Shown here: one piece after another, positions 41,671-49,296 of the stretch
Numbering within the stretch: position 1 is the stretch's first letter
Layout of the letters: each line of letters opens with the position of its first letter
NCBI GenBank assembly: GCA_030649165.1
Contig: JAUSGG010000137.1
Location: forward strand, 1 to 49,296
DNA length: 49,296 nucleotides
Direction: 5' to 3'
From: Armatimonadota bacterium
Lineage (GTDB): Bacteria; Armatimonadota; UBA5829; JAUSEB01
The notes under the pieces: generated by a model
What the model was told of the DNA's origin: nothing
Databases searched by the model: none
What the model saw: the letters and a program-made list of their open reading frames with translations, nothing else
Made by a program: the position numbers and the translations under genes

Positions 41671-42033
41671 CGGGTTTGGGAATCCCATCGGTCGCGCATG
41701 GCTCGTATGAGGGATTCAAAGCCAAGGGTCCAACTCATCAATTAGCTCTGTGACGGAGCGCGTGGACGAATTCTCCTGGTTCAGGCCAGAAGACCGACAA
41801 CAAGCGGTTATATGCCACTCAGGTATCGAGTGGTGTAGTGTCAGCGGTCGTAAGAGACGCACGGACGGTGGTGTGAACTCCGGATACGGAAGGGCGCTCG
41901 CGAGGCCGATATCCCCACGGCCGGAATGATTGAGGTAGGTTTCCGGTGTTTTAGGAATTCTGTTTCCGCAACGTCCGGTTCTCGGGAGGCGAGCGATGAA
42001 CCCGCTTCTACCGGCGGCGCGGACATTGCGGTC
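41671..42033. other. Intergenic stretch without recognised content
   Basis: About 360 bases between the MITE-like element and the small membrane ORF. Short ORFs here lack ribosome sites and recognisable composition. I see no RNA gene or clear inverted repeat. Confidence 0.5.
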
Positions 42034-42243
42034 CTAGGCGGCCTTCGGCAAATCGCGGAGGAAATCGCGCGTGTCGGAGGTCCGGCCGGCCAAACTGTCT
42101 GAGCGAGGAGTGACGATGTCCAGGTCGTCGGTCTTGCGGTCCTCTATTCTTGACGCGAACGCCGCCACCGCGCAGTAGGCGCTGAGCAGCACAGCCGGAG
42201 CTATCACTAATGCGCAGACCGTTATCTTTATCGTTTCCAGCAA
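42034..42243 (-). CDS. Small single-pass membrane protein, hypothetical
   Basis: A roughly 69-residue ORF read from TTG at 42243, preceded by GGAGAGGTGAG. It has one hydrophobic helix (KITVCALVIAPAVLLSAYC) followed by a charged cytoplasmic-type tail (RIEDRKTDDLD). A longer version from GTG at 42285 is possible. I recognise no family. Support is the ribosome site, the single clean membrane segment and its isolation in an otherwise empty region. Confidence 0.45.
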   Translation of the reverse strand: MLETIKITVCALVIAPAVLLSAYCAVAAFASRIEDRKTDDLDIVTPRSDSLAGRTSDTRDFLRDLPKAA

Positions 42244-42373
42244 GTCTCTCACCTCTCCGTGATACCCGATGATAATATTCCGCACTGACGCGCCGATACA
42301 GCGCCAAAATCGGCCGGTGCGGATGGTACTCTGGTAGAGTTATCGGTTTCCTACACATAATTCCTTACCCGGA

Positions 42374-42412
42374 CTGAGTCGGACGAGTCGAAGGAGTCGG
42401 CAGAGTCGAAGG
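42374..42412. repeat. 9-bp tandem repeat (GAGTCGGAC type), copy 3
   Basis: TGAGTCGGA, CGAGTCGAA, GGAGTCGGC and AGAGTCGAA run in 9-bp phase upstream of the inositol-monophosphatase-family gene. See 9957-10020 and 19951-20020 for the other copies. Confidence 0.85.
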
Positions 42413-42463
42413 TTACGCTTGCGCCGCCCCCGACACGGTAGGGCAAAGTCGAAACCCCCCATC

Positions 42464-42500
42464 CGCATTCATCTGTGTTTATCTGTGTTCATCTGTGGAT
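42464..42500. repeat. 10-bp tandem repeat (ATCTGTGTTT), copy 2
   Basis: ATCTGTGTTT, ATCTGTGTTC and ATCTGTGGAT run in 10-bp phase. This is the reverse complement of the CAGATAAACA family at 28696-28723. Confidence 0.8.
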
Positions 42501-42516
42501 AAGCCTGAACCGTGCC

Positions 42517-42545
42517 TTTACACGACCGCTCGCTTGCCTTAGACT
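42517..42545 (+). promoter_or_regulatory. Probable promoter of the IMPase-family gene
   Basis: -35 TTTACA (42517-42522), 17-base spacer, -10 TAGACT (42540-42545). It gives a leader of about 28 nt to the ATG at 42580. Confidence 0.5.
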
Positions 42546-42579
42546 ATAAGCGCTGGGCATAAGAGCAGTGGAGCGAGAG

Positions 42580-43362
42580 ATGACCCAAAAACTTTTGGAT
42601 TTCGCGACGGACACCGCCCTTGGAGCCGGGGAGATCATCAGAGGCAAGTACGGTCGCCTGAAGACGTGGAGGACCAAAGAGGGCAGGGGAGATATCGTAA
42701 CGGAAGCGGATACGGAAGCAGAGTATCTGATAATCCAACGCATACAAAGAGCGTTTCCGTCGCACAACATACTTACCGAGGAGTCGGGTTCGCTTCCTGG
42801 CGATGCCGAGGATCTCACGTGGTACGTCGATCCGCTCGACGGGACCGGCAATTACGCCCGCGGCATACCATTCTTCTGCACCACGCTGGCCGTCGCTCGC
42901 GGGGCTGAGCTATTGGCCGCCGCGACCTACGATCCCCTCCGAATGGAAATGTTCAAGGCGTCCGCCGGAAATGGCGCGTATCTGAACCGGAGGAGGCTGA
43001 GACTGACGCAGGACGCCAACTTGGAAGACGCGATGGTATCGATAAGCTGGTCTCGACGCCGGCCCGGCTCCGACAGGTTTCCGCTTTACATCCAGCGCCT
43101 TGCGCCGCGCACGTCGTATCTCCGGCGATTTGGCTCGGCGGCGCTCGCGATCGCCTACGCGGCCGCGGGCAGAATAGACGCGTACATCCAGGGGGCCATC
43201 ACGCCGTGGGACATAGCGGCGGGCGTCCTGCTGGTCTCGGAGGCCGGCGGGACCGTGACTGGCTTTGGCGGGGAGCCGGTTGATCTGTCGAGCACGTATT
43301 CAGCCATTGTGGCGGCGAACAGCGCCCTGCACGAGAGACTGCTGAAAGAGGTTCTTTCATAG
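42580..43362 (+). CDS. Inositol monophosphatase-family phosphatase
   Basis: A 260-residue Mg-dependent sugar-phosphate phosphatase of the IMPase/CysQ/FBPase superfamily. Metal-binding motifs appear in order: DIVTEADTEAE, TEESGS, DPLDGTGNYARG and, near the C-terminus, WDIAAGVLLVSEAGG. These complete the two-motif signature with all acidic ligands present. Typical substrates are myo-inositol-1-phosphate, histidinol phosphate or 3'-phosphoadenosine phosphate; sequence alone does not choose. The ATG at 42580 is preferred because GGAG lies six bases upstream; a GTG at 42568 is in frame. It appears monocistronic, with a hairpin after it. Confidence 0.9.
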   Translation: MTQKLLDFATDTALGAGEIIRGKYGRLKTWRTKEGRGDIVTEADTEAEYLIIQRIQRAFPSHNILTEESGSLPGDAEDLTWYVDPLDGTGNYARGIPFFCTTLAVARGAELLAAATYDPLRMEMFKASAGNGAYLNRRRLRLTQDANLEDAMVSISWSRRRPGSDRFPLYIQRLAPRTSYLRRFGSAALAIAYAAAGRIDAYIQGAITPWDIAAGVLLVSEAGGTVTGFGGEPVDLSSTYSAIVAANSALHERLLKEVLS

Positions 43363-43382
43363 AGAGGCAATGCGCTTCCGAT

Positions 43383-43410
43383 GCTTCGGCTTGTTCTTTG
43401 AAGCCGAAGC
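43383..43410 (+). other. Perfect 10-pair hairpin after the IMPase-family gene
   Basis: GCTTCGGCTT and AAGCCGAAGC are exact complements around an eight-base loop. No T-run follows, so it is more a transcript-end stem than a standard terminator. Confidence 0.55.
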
Positions 43411-43422
43411 CTGCGTACCGGT

Positions 43423-43502
43423 GTTTCGGGATTTGAGGGTTGGGGGCTAAACCTATGGGTTCGACAGGGTAACCTTGCAGCCCAACCCGGAAATCCCGAA
43501 AC
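43423..43502. mobile_element. TTTCGGGATTT inverted-repeat element, copy 2
   Basis: The arms 43423-43444 and 43481-43502 are the same 22-base sequences as in the copy at 31416-31493; the 36-base centre differs. The element ends two bases before the AAAGGA ribosome site of the next gene. Confidence 0.8.
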
Positions 43503-43517
43503 GAAAGGAATAAAGAT

Positions 43518-44021
43518 TTGCGCTTCAACTTTAGACCGGCAGAGTATACGCCGCTTTCGCCGCTTGAAAAGGCGCTGGAGATCATCGCCGCAGCGGGGGT
43601 AGTATTGAGCGTCCTGCTTCTCGCGCTTCGCTGGAGCGCGCTGCCCGCCGCAATCCCTTCGCACTTTGGGCTTTCGGGCGCTCCCGACGCCTCCGGCGGC
43701 AAGGGGATGCTCGCCGTCATGGCCGCGGTGAACGTGGTCCTTTACCTGTTGCTCACTGCGTTGTCCCGCATCCCCCGCCTGTTCAATTACCCCTGGCCCG
43801 TGACCGTGGAGAACGCCAGGCGCCAGTATCAGATCGGTCGCACCGCCCTCTCGACCATGAAAGCGGAGTTCGCGTGGGTCCTTCTCTACGTCGAGTGGCA
43901 GATCATACAGATCGGCCTTGGCAAATCGCAGGGGTTTTCGTTCGTGTTCCTGCCCGTCGTCATCTTTCTCCAGACCGTGCTGTTCGCGTATTTCATCCAC
44001 CTGGCTTACCGGGAGAGGTAA
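43518..44021 (+). CDS. DUF1648-type membrane protein
   Basis: A 167-residue inner-membrane protein with four hydrophobic segments (from about residues 21, 63, 117 and 141). The segment ALRWSALPAAIPSHFGLSGA, with GKGM shortly after, is the hallmark of DUF1648, seen in SdpI-like and transporter-associated membrane proteins. The biochemical role of this version is unknown. The TTG start follows AAAGGA at 43504-43509, directly adjoining a mobile hairpin element that may have replaced its original upstream region. It converges with the nuo genes. Confidence 0.75.
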   Translation: MRFNFRPAEYTPLSPLEKALEIIAAAGVVLSVLLLALRWSALPAAIPSHFGLSGAPDASGGKGMLAVMAAVNVVLYLLLTALSRIPRLFNYPWPVTVENARRQYQIGRTALSTMKAEFAWVLLYVEWQIIQIGLGKSQGFSFVFLPVVIFLQTVLFAYFIHLAYRER

Positions 44022-44084
44022 ATTCTAGAAACAGTTCAGTTTTGCGGGAACGCTATCCAGGTAATGGAGCATACGTCACATGCC

Positions 44085-44123
44085 CCCTCTCCCCCTGGGC
44101 GGGAGAGGGTTGGGGTGAGGGGG
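44085..44123. repeat. Hairpin plus G-rich tail repeat, copy 3
   Basis: CCCTCTCCC and GGGAGAGGG form a nine-pair stem (44085-44109), followed by TTGGGGTGAGGGGGG. It occupies the gap between the converging DUF1648 and nuoN genes, the same setting as the copy at 2886-2921. Confidence 0.78.
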
Positions 44124-44188
44124 GATCGGACCTGTTATCGTGGTGGATCTCATAGAATTCCCATAGAACTGAACTCCCACAAATTCTC

Positions 44189-45649
44189 TCAAGGCCGGGC
44201 GATCTGCGCGAGTCCTGCAAGCTGGAAGAGTTGCCCGGGCAGGACCCCCAGGTAGATTGTGGCGGCAGCGGTCACGGCCAGCGTGACGCCAAGCAGGCCC
44301 CGCGTCGAAATGGGTGCGGCGTCGGGCTCCGGATCGCGCATGAACATAACTACGGTCACCCGCGCGTAGTAGTAGACGGAGACCAGGCTCGTGAGCGCGC
44401 CGATGACGACCAGTCCCACCATGTTCGCCTGCAGCGCCGCGCTGAAAACGTAGAACTTGGCCATAAACCCACCCGTCGGCGGCAGGCCGGCCAGCGCGAA
44501 CATGAACACGCCCATCGCCGCCGCCGCCCCCGGATTTCGCCAGAACAGGCCGTTGTAGCTGTCGATCTCCGTGCCCGCTTCGCCCCGCCTGCCGGCCAGT
44601 ATGACGACCGCCCACGCGCCCAGGTTCATAAAGAGGTATGCGGCCAGGTAGAACACGAGAGCCGATACCCCTGCTTGATTTGCCGCCGCCAGGCCTACCA
44701 GAATATAGCCGGCGTGGGCGATGCTGGAGTATGCCAGCATTCGTTTTATGTCCGTCTGGGCGACCGCGACCACGTTCCCGACGATCATCGTCAGCGCGGC
44801 CACGGCCCACAGGGCGGGCATCCAATCCACCTTGATATCGCCAAAAGCCGTGAGGAAAACGCGAGCCAGGGCCGCGAATCCCGCCGCTTTCGCGCCGACC
44901 GACATGAACGCCGTCACCGACGACGGAGCGCCCTCGTAGACGTCCGGGGTCCACATTTGAAACGGCACGGCCGCCACCTTGAACCCCAGCCCCACCGCTA
45001 TCAGGCCGGCCCCCGCCAGCAACACGGGATTGCGCGCGGCGCCCTCAGAGGCGATGGCGTTCGCGATTCCAGCCAGACTGATCGTTCCCGCCCCGCCGTA
45101 TACCAACGCGATACCATACAACAGGAACGCCGAGGCGAACGATCCCAGCAGAAAGTACTTCAGCGAAGCCTCCTGAGACCTGGGTTGCGTTCGGGCAAAT
45201 CCCGACAGCACGTATAGGGAAATCGACAGTATCTCGAGACTCAGGAACACCATTATGAGATTGGCGCTCGACGCCATCAGCATCATCCCGGAGATTGCGA
45301 AGAGGACCAGAGCGTAGTATTCGGCGCGGTCAAGGTCCTCTCTCTTGATGTAGTGGGTCGAGAAGCCTATAGTCAGGAGACCGGTGACCGCCAGGACCGC
45401 CTTCATCAGAACGGCGAACCCGTCGGTCACAACCATTCCCGAGAAACCGGTCCTGACGCTGATCCCCGTCGTCGTCATCGGAATGAACGACGCGAGCAGC
45501 CCGAGGGCGGCTATCCACGGCGCGGCGGCCTTCGATATCCGCGCCGGCATCAGTTCCGCAAGCAGGATCAGCATGGCCGCCGCGGCCACGATGGTCTCCG
45601 GGCCGACGACCAGCATGTCCGCTGCTTTCGGGACGAAGGAGTGGTTCAT
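44189..45649 (-). CDS. nuoN: NADH-quinone oxidoreductase subunit N
   Basis: A 486-residue antiporter-like membrane subunit of Complex I, normal length for NuoN. About 14 hydrophobic segments run through the protein. It carries family motifs such as ASSANLIMVFLSLEILSISL (Glu and polar residues of the proton path), FKVAAVPFQMWTPDVYEGAP and the lysine-bearing KRMLAYSSIAHAGYILVGL. Its ATG overlaps the nuoM stop by four bases (ATGA), so translation is coupled. It is the last gene of the nuoL-M-N cluster. Role: proton pumping coupled to NADH or ferredoxin oxidation. Confidence 0.97.
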   Translation of the reverse strand: MNHSFVPKAADMLVVGPETIVAAAAMLILLAELMPARISKAAAPWIAALGLLASFIPMTTTGISVRTGFSGMVVTDGFAVLMKAVLAVTGLLTIGFSTHYIKREDLDRAEYYALVLFAISGMMLMASSANLIMVFLSLEILSISLYVLSGFARTQPRSQEASLKYFLLGSFASAFLLYGIALVYGGAGTISLAGIANAIASEGAARNPVLLAGAGLIAVGLGFKVAAVPFQMWTPDVYEGAPSSVTAFMSVGAKAAGFAALARVFLTAFGDIKVDWMPALWAVAALTMIVGNVVAVAQTDIKRMLAYSSIAHAGYILVGLAAANQAGVSALVFYLAAYLFMNLGAWAVVILAGRRGEAGTEIDSYNGLFWRNPGAAAAMGVFMFALAGLPPTGGFMAKFYVFSAALQANMVGLVVIGALTSLVSVYYYARVTVVMFMRDPEPDAAPISTRGLLGVTLAVTAAATIYLGVLPGQLFQLAGLAQIARP

Positions 45650-47442
45650 CGAACGTTTCCTACAGCGTCGTGACTGGCGCTGGTGAAATCTAAGAGGAGC
45701 CTATCTCCATCCACCTTTACGGGAGGATTGGGGCTAGCTCCCTCCCCCTTCAGGGGAGGGTTGGGGTGGGGTTGCATCCCGATGGCCTGTGACCCGACAG
45801 CCCCAAACCCGATGGCCCCGGACATCCATGTCCGGGGCCTGGCTCCGCGGACATCCATGTCCCAAGCCCCCGTACCGCGGCAACCAAGCCTGCCCACCGG
45901 CAATTCCGGAGACTCAGCCACCCGGCTCGGAAGGCCGTTCCGCCCCTCAACAAGCTCTATCGTTTGCCGGACGGAGGCGTCCATTTGGCGGAGCATTGTC
46001 GCCCTGGGGAAAACGCCGATCAGGAATATGAGCGCGACCACGGGCAGCAGCACGACTATCTCGCGGAACGAAAGGTCCGGCAGGTCCGCGTTCTCCGGGT
46101 TTTCGACCGGTCCCTGCATCATGCGCTGATACAGCCACAACATATAGACGGCAGCCAGGACCACTCCCGAAGCTGCCAGGGCGGCGTAAACCGCGCTGAC
46201 CTTGTACGCGCCCACGATGACCAGGAATTCGCCGACAAATCCGCTCAGGCCCGGCAGCCCGATAGACGCGAGCGTGACGATCAGGAAGAATGCGCCGAAG
46301 ACAGGCATTGCTTTCCAAATCCCTCCGAATTGCGACATGTCTCGCGTGTGGCGGCGCTCGTAGATCATCCCCACTATCAGGAACAACGCGCCCGTGCTCA
46401 GTCCGTGGCTGACCATTTGGACGATCCCGCCCTCGATCCCCTCGATGCTGAATGTGAATATCCCCAACGTGACAAATCCGAGATGAGCTACGCTGGAATA
46501 AGCGACCAGCCGTTTAATGTCCTGCTGCGCGTAAGCCACGAGCGCGCCGTAAATGATGCCTATGATGGCCAGCGCGGCGATAACCGGAACCAGCGCGGCC
46601 GAAGCTGACGGGAACAGTGGCAGGCAGAAGCGAAGGAAGCCGTAGGTCCCCATCTTCAGCAGTACTCCGGCCAGGATGACGCTTCCCGCGGTCGGGGCCT
46701 CAACGTGGGCGTCCGGGAGCCAGGTGTGCAGCGGCCAGAGCGGGACTTTGATCGCGAACGCCAGAGCAAACGCCCCGAACATGAGAAACTCGGCCCTTCC
46801 CGTCAGCGGCGTCCCATAGAGGCTGAACAGATCGAATGTGTAAACGCCCGTTGCTCTGTGGTGGACGAAGAACAGCGCGATGATCGCGACCAGCATCAGC
46901 AGGCTGCCGAACATCGTGAACAGGATGAACTTGATCGTCGCGTAAACACGGTTCGGGCCGCCCCACATGCCGATCAGGAAGTACATCGGGATGAGCATGG
47001 CCTCCCAGAAGATATAGAACAGGAACATGTCCAGCGCGGCGAAAACACCGATCATCCCGGTTTCCAGGATCAGGAGCGATGCGTAGAACTCCCGCTGTCT
47101 CGTCGTGATCGCGTTCCACGACGAGAGAATTGCGACCGGCGTCAGAAAAGTCGTCAACAAAACGAGGAATAGGCTTATACCGTCCACGCCGACTCTGTAC
47201 CATATCGCCTGTTGCCCGAACAGGCTGATCCACGGCGCTTGCTCGACGAACTGCGGACCGGCGATGCCCGACCGGAAGCCCGTGTACAGCGGCAGGGATA
47301 GACCGAAAACAACCACCCCGGTGACAAAAGAGAACCACTTGAAGAACCTGTTCGCTCCGGGCGGTGCGAGCAGGATAATGGCTCCGGCCGCGAGCGGCAG
47401 GAAGATTACTATGGACAGGATGTGTTCTGTAAGAGTTTGCAT
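45646..47442 (-). CDS. nuoM: NADH-quinone oxidoreductase subunit M with repeat-derived C-terminal tail
   Basis: A 598-residue Complex I antiporter-like subunit. The core (about residues 1-503) has 14 hydrophobic segments and family motifs FWEAMLIPMYFLIGMWGG, FAIKVPLWPLHTWLPDAHVE and KRLVAYSSVAHLGFVTLG. NuoM proteins normally end at about 500 residues; here about 95 more follow the last helix. The extension is Gly/Pro/Arg-rich with no membrane helix and is encoded largely by intergenic-type repeats (45719-45872), giving HPNPPLKGEG. The frame and the four-base overlap with nuoN are kept. It starts three bases after the nuoL stop. Confidence 0.95.
   Translation of the reverse strand: MQTLTEHILSIVIFLPLAAGAIILLAPPGANRFFKWFSFVTGVVVFGLSLPLYTGFRSGIAGPQFVEQAPWISLFGQQAIWYRVGVDGISLFLVLLTTFLTPVAILSSWNAITTRQREFYASLLILETGMIGVFAALDMFLFYIFWEAMLIPMYFLIGMWGGPNRVYATIKFILFTMFGSLLMLVAIIALFFVHHRATGVYTFDLFSLYGTPLTGRAEFLMFGAFALAFAIKVPLWPLHTWLPDAHVEAPTAGSVILAGVLLKMGTYGFLRFCLPLFPSASAALVPVIAALAIIGIIYGALVAYAQQDIKRLVAYSSVAHLGFVTLGIFTFSIEGIEGGIVQMVSHGLSTGALFLIVGMIYERRHTRDMSQFGGIWKAMPVFGAFFLIVTLASIGLPGLSGFVGEFLVIVGAYKVSAVYAALAASGVVLAAVYMLWLYQRMMQGPVENPENADLPDLSFREIVVLLPVVALIFLIGVFPRATMLRQMDASVRQTIELVEGRNGLPSRVAESPELPVGRLGCRGTGAWDMDVRGARPRTWMSGAIGFGAVGSQAIGMQPHPNPPLKGEGASPNPPVKVDGDRLLLDFTSASHDAVGNVR
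45719..45872. repeat. Composite repeat inside the nuoM 3' end (hairpin copy 2 plus palindrome)
   Basis: It contains the hairpin CCCTCCCC/GGGGAGGG with TTGGGGTGGGG tail (45740-45773), a near-perfect palindrome with arms GGCCCCGGACAT/ATGTCCGGGGCC (45814-45839), and a partial second copy GGACATCCATGTCC (45849-45862). The whole block is read through in frame as the tail of NuoM. Confidence 0.85.
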
Positions 47443-47445
47443 GAG

Positions 47446-49296
47446 TTATCGCACCGAAAGATATGCAATCAGGACGACCGCCCCGAGCAGTATCCCCAGG
47501 GCGTAATTGCGCACGTATCCGGTTTGAACAAGCCGGAGCTGCCGCGAGGCGTACGCGACCGCGGCGGCGGCCCCGTTTACCCCGCCGTCTATGACCCTAA
47601 CGTCAATCCACTTCCACAGCGCCAACGCCATCGCCTTGCCGGGCTGGACGAACAGGGCCTCATAAATCTCGTCAACGTAATACTTGTTCGCCAGCAGCCG
47701 GTACAAACCAGGAAGCCTTTGCGCCATCGCGGTGGCCGTGCCGGGCCGCCTGACGTAAAGGTAGTGAGCAGCAACGATTGCCGCAAGCGCAAGCGCTGTT
47801 GTCGCCAGCATGAGGACGATCTGCGCGTTGCCCGCGTGAGGCCCCAGCTCAACCGCGCCATGCGCCATCCGAGCTGAGGGCGCCAAGACCGGAGAGAGAA
47901 AATGCTCGACGCGATTTCCAACACCAAGAGCCCTCAAGGACTCGGGCGCGCCCAGAAATCCACCGCTCGCTGCCAGAACCGCCAGAACGATTAGAGGAAC
48001 CGTCATGACCGGCGGCGATTCGTGCGCCTGTTCCATGACCTCAGGACTTCCGGACTCGCCATAGAACGTCTTGAACACCAAACGGAAAACGTAGAACGCG
48101 GTCAACCCGGCGGTTGCAAATCCAAGCGCATAGAGCCAGACGCCGCCTTGACGTCCGCCGTAGGCTGCCCACAATATCTCATCCTTGCTGAAAAAGCCGG
48201 ACAACGGAAACACTCCCGCAAGCGCGAGCGCGCCGATCAGGAACGTCCACTTGGTAATGGGCATCTTCGCACCCAGTCCGCCAAGCTTCCTCAGATCGGT
48301 TTCGCCGTCAACGGCGTGCATAACGCTGCCCGCGCCCAAAAAGAGCAGCGCCTTGAAGAAAGCGTGGGTCATCAGGTGAAACATCGCCGCGACGAACGCC
48401 CCAACCCCTGCTCCCAGGAACATATAGCCGATTTGGCTGATGGTGGAGTAGGCGAGAACGCGCTTGAGGTCGTTGTGGACCAGGGCGATAGTCGCCGCGA
48501 AGAACGCCGTCACGGCTCCGATGACTGCCACAAGCGTCATAACCCCCGGGGCCGCTTCAAACAACGGATGGCATCTGCCAACCAGGTACACGCCCGCGGT
48601 CACCATCGTTGCCGCGTGTATCAAAGCGCTGACCGGTGTCGGTCCCTCCATCGCGTCCGGGAGCCAGACGTAGAGCGGTATCTGCGCGGATTTGCCGACC
48701 GCCCCGGCAAAGAGCAGCAGAGTTATTGCCGTCATTGTTCCGATTCCCACGGTATTCACCGCGGCGAACACGGACCTGTACTGCAGATCGCCGAACGTGA
48801 GGAAGATCAGGACTATTCCCAACGTGAAGCCAAGGTCGCCGATCCTCGTGACGATAAACGCCTTACGCCCGGCGTTGGCGGCCGAGGTCCGCTCAAACCA
48901 GAATCCGATCAGAAGATACGAGCACAATCCGACCAATTCCCAGCCAACGAACAGCAGCAGGAAGTTGCTCGCCAGCACGAGCAGCAGCATCGAGAACATG
49001 AAAAGGTTGAGAAACGTGAAGTATCGAGAAAACCTGGGGTCGTGTCCCATGTATCCCGCCGAATACACGTGAATGAGAAACCCGACGCCGCTTACGACCA
49101 GGACCATGAACACCGACAACGGATCGACCAGCGCCGAAACATCGGCACGGAAGCTCCCCGACGATATCCACGTGTACAGCGTGGAAACGTGCGACTGCTG
49201 CGCCGCCGGCAGGCGCGCGAGCGCCAGATAGGCCATTACTGACGCCACAAACGAGCCGGCCACAGCCGCGCAAGCGATGATCGCGACCACCGCCCG
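47446..49296 (-). CDS. nuoL: NADH-quinone oxidoreductase subunit L, N-terminus cut by window edge
   Basis: At least 616 residues of the largest antiporter-like subunit of Complex I. The frame runs off the right edge without a start; the first NuoL helix is missing, so the GTG at 49290 is not the true start. Family motifs are GWELVGLCSYLLIGFWFERT, IPLYVWLPDAMEGPTPVSAL and KRVLAYSTISQIGYMFLGAG. The long amphipathic lateral helix region and final membrane helix (YVRNYALGILLGAVVLIAYL) are at the C-terminus. It ends three bases before nuoM. The upstream nuo genes presumably continue beyond the window. Confidence 0.96.
   Translation of the reverse strand, partial: RAVVAIIACAAVAGSFVASVMAYLALARLPAAQQSHVSTLYTWISSGSFRADVSALVDPLSVFMVLVVSGVGFLIHVYSAGYMGHDPRFSRYFTFLNLFMFSMLLLVLASNFLLLFVGWELVGLCSYLLIGFWFERTSAANAGRKAFIVTRIGDLGFTLGIVLIFLTFGDLQYRSVFAAVNTVGIGTMTAITLLLFAGAVGKSAQIPLYVWLPDAMEGPTPVSALIHAATMVTAGVYLVGRCHPLFEAAPGVMTLVAVIGAVTAFFAATIALVHNDLKRVLAYSTISQIGYMFLGAGVGAFVAAMFHLMTHAFFKALLFLGAGSVMHAVDGETDLRKLGGLGAKMPITKWTFLIGALALAGVFPLSGFFSKDEILWAAYGGRQGGVWLYALGFATAGLTAFYVFRLVFKTFYGESGSPEVMEQAHESPPVMTVPLIVLAVLAASGGFLGAPESLRALGVGNRVEHFLSPVLAPSARMAHGAVELGPHAGNAQIVLMLATTALALAAIVAAHYLYVRRPGTATAMAQRLPGLYRLLANKYYVDEIYEALFVQPGKAMALALWKWIDVRVIDGGVNGAAAAVAYASRQLRLVQTGYVRNYALGILLGAVVLIAYLSVR

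Noticed and set aside
41089-42026. Several short open frames in the 40.7-42.5 kb gap
   Set aside because: Apart from the small membrane ORF at 42034-42243, none has a ribosome site, a signal or membrane pattern, or recognisable composition; some lie inside the MITE-like element.
1-49296. tRNA genes and CRISPR arrays
   Set aside because: I looked for T-loop GTTCGANNC patterns with matching acceptor stems and for short direct repeats with unique spacers, and found none that hold.

Overview
The window is a bacterial chromosome segment of about 57% G+C (estimated by eye) with strong Shine-Dalgarno sites and frequent TTG/GTG starts. It begins in the 5' end of a 16S rRNA gene and ends inside nuoL. 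PEP-CTERM surface proteins, Complex I genes, large secreted glycan-active proteins and heavy intergenic repeat content suggest a diderm, glycan-degrading, free-living bacterium. My best guess is Armatimonadota or a neighbouring deep lineage, but this rests on general gene content and 48 bases of 16S and is not firm.

Layout. Positions 1-301 (minus) hold the 16S 5' end, its leader and a near-perfect rRNA promoter. Positions 488-7556 hold a GAF/PAS hybrid histidine kinase, a radical SAM enzyme with unusual cysteine spacing, and a YhaO/YhaN-type nuclease-ATPase pair. Positions 7684-14724 form a surface-protein block: two PEP-CTERM proteins, each behind the same 20-bp palindrome, promoter and Shine-Dalgarno region, flank an amidohydrolase and two overlapping TMTC-like membrane glycosyltransferases with TPR tails. 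Positions 14881-21872 form a carbohydrate operon with an apparently leaderless promoter: a solute-binding-protein/permease fusion, a non-pyrrolysine MttB-family methyltransferase, a GH4 glycosidase, a second permease and a HypE/AIR-synthase-like protein. No transport ATPase is present. Two secreted GH38 alpha-mannosidases follow (21928-28680). On the minus strand come a DRE-TIM aldolase, a SPASM-type radical SAM protein and a 2925-residue secreted multidomain protein (31938-40715), read from a strong promoter through a leader of about 630 nt. A small membrane-protein ORF, an inositol-monophosphatase-family enzyme, a DUF1648 protein and nuoL-nuoM-nuoN complete the window.

Together the genes suggest capture and breakdown of mannose-containing or decorated glycans: a secreted CBM-rich glycosidase-like protein, secreted alpha-mannosidases, uptake, then cytoplasmic GH4 and possible demethylation. 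Alongside this sits a surface-protein system (PEP-CTERM substrates plus membrane glycosyltransferases).

The most unusual aspect is the repeat landscape. Short tandem repeats with periods of 7, 8, 9 and 10 bp, hairpin elements with G-rich tails, and nested MITE-like inverted-repeat elements fill gene junctions. Several supply coding sequence or stop codons: the nuoM tail, the permease N-terminus, and the ends of the radical SAM protein and of the transporter fusion. Two gene remnants related to domains of the giant protein show turnover of those modules.
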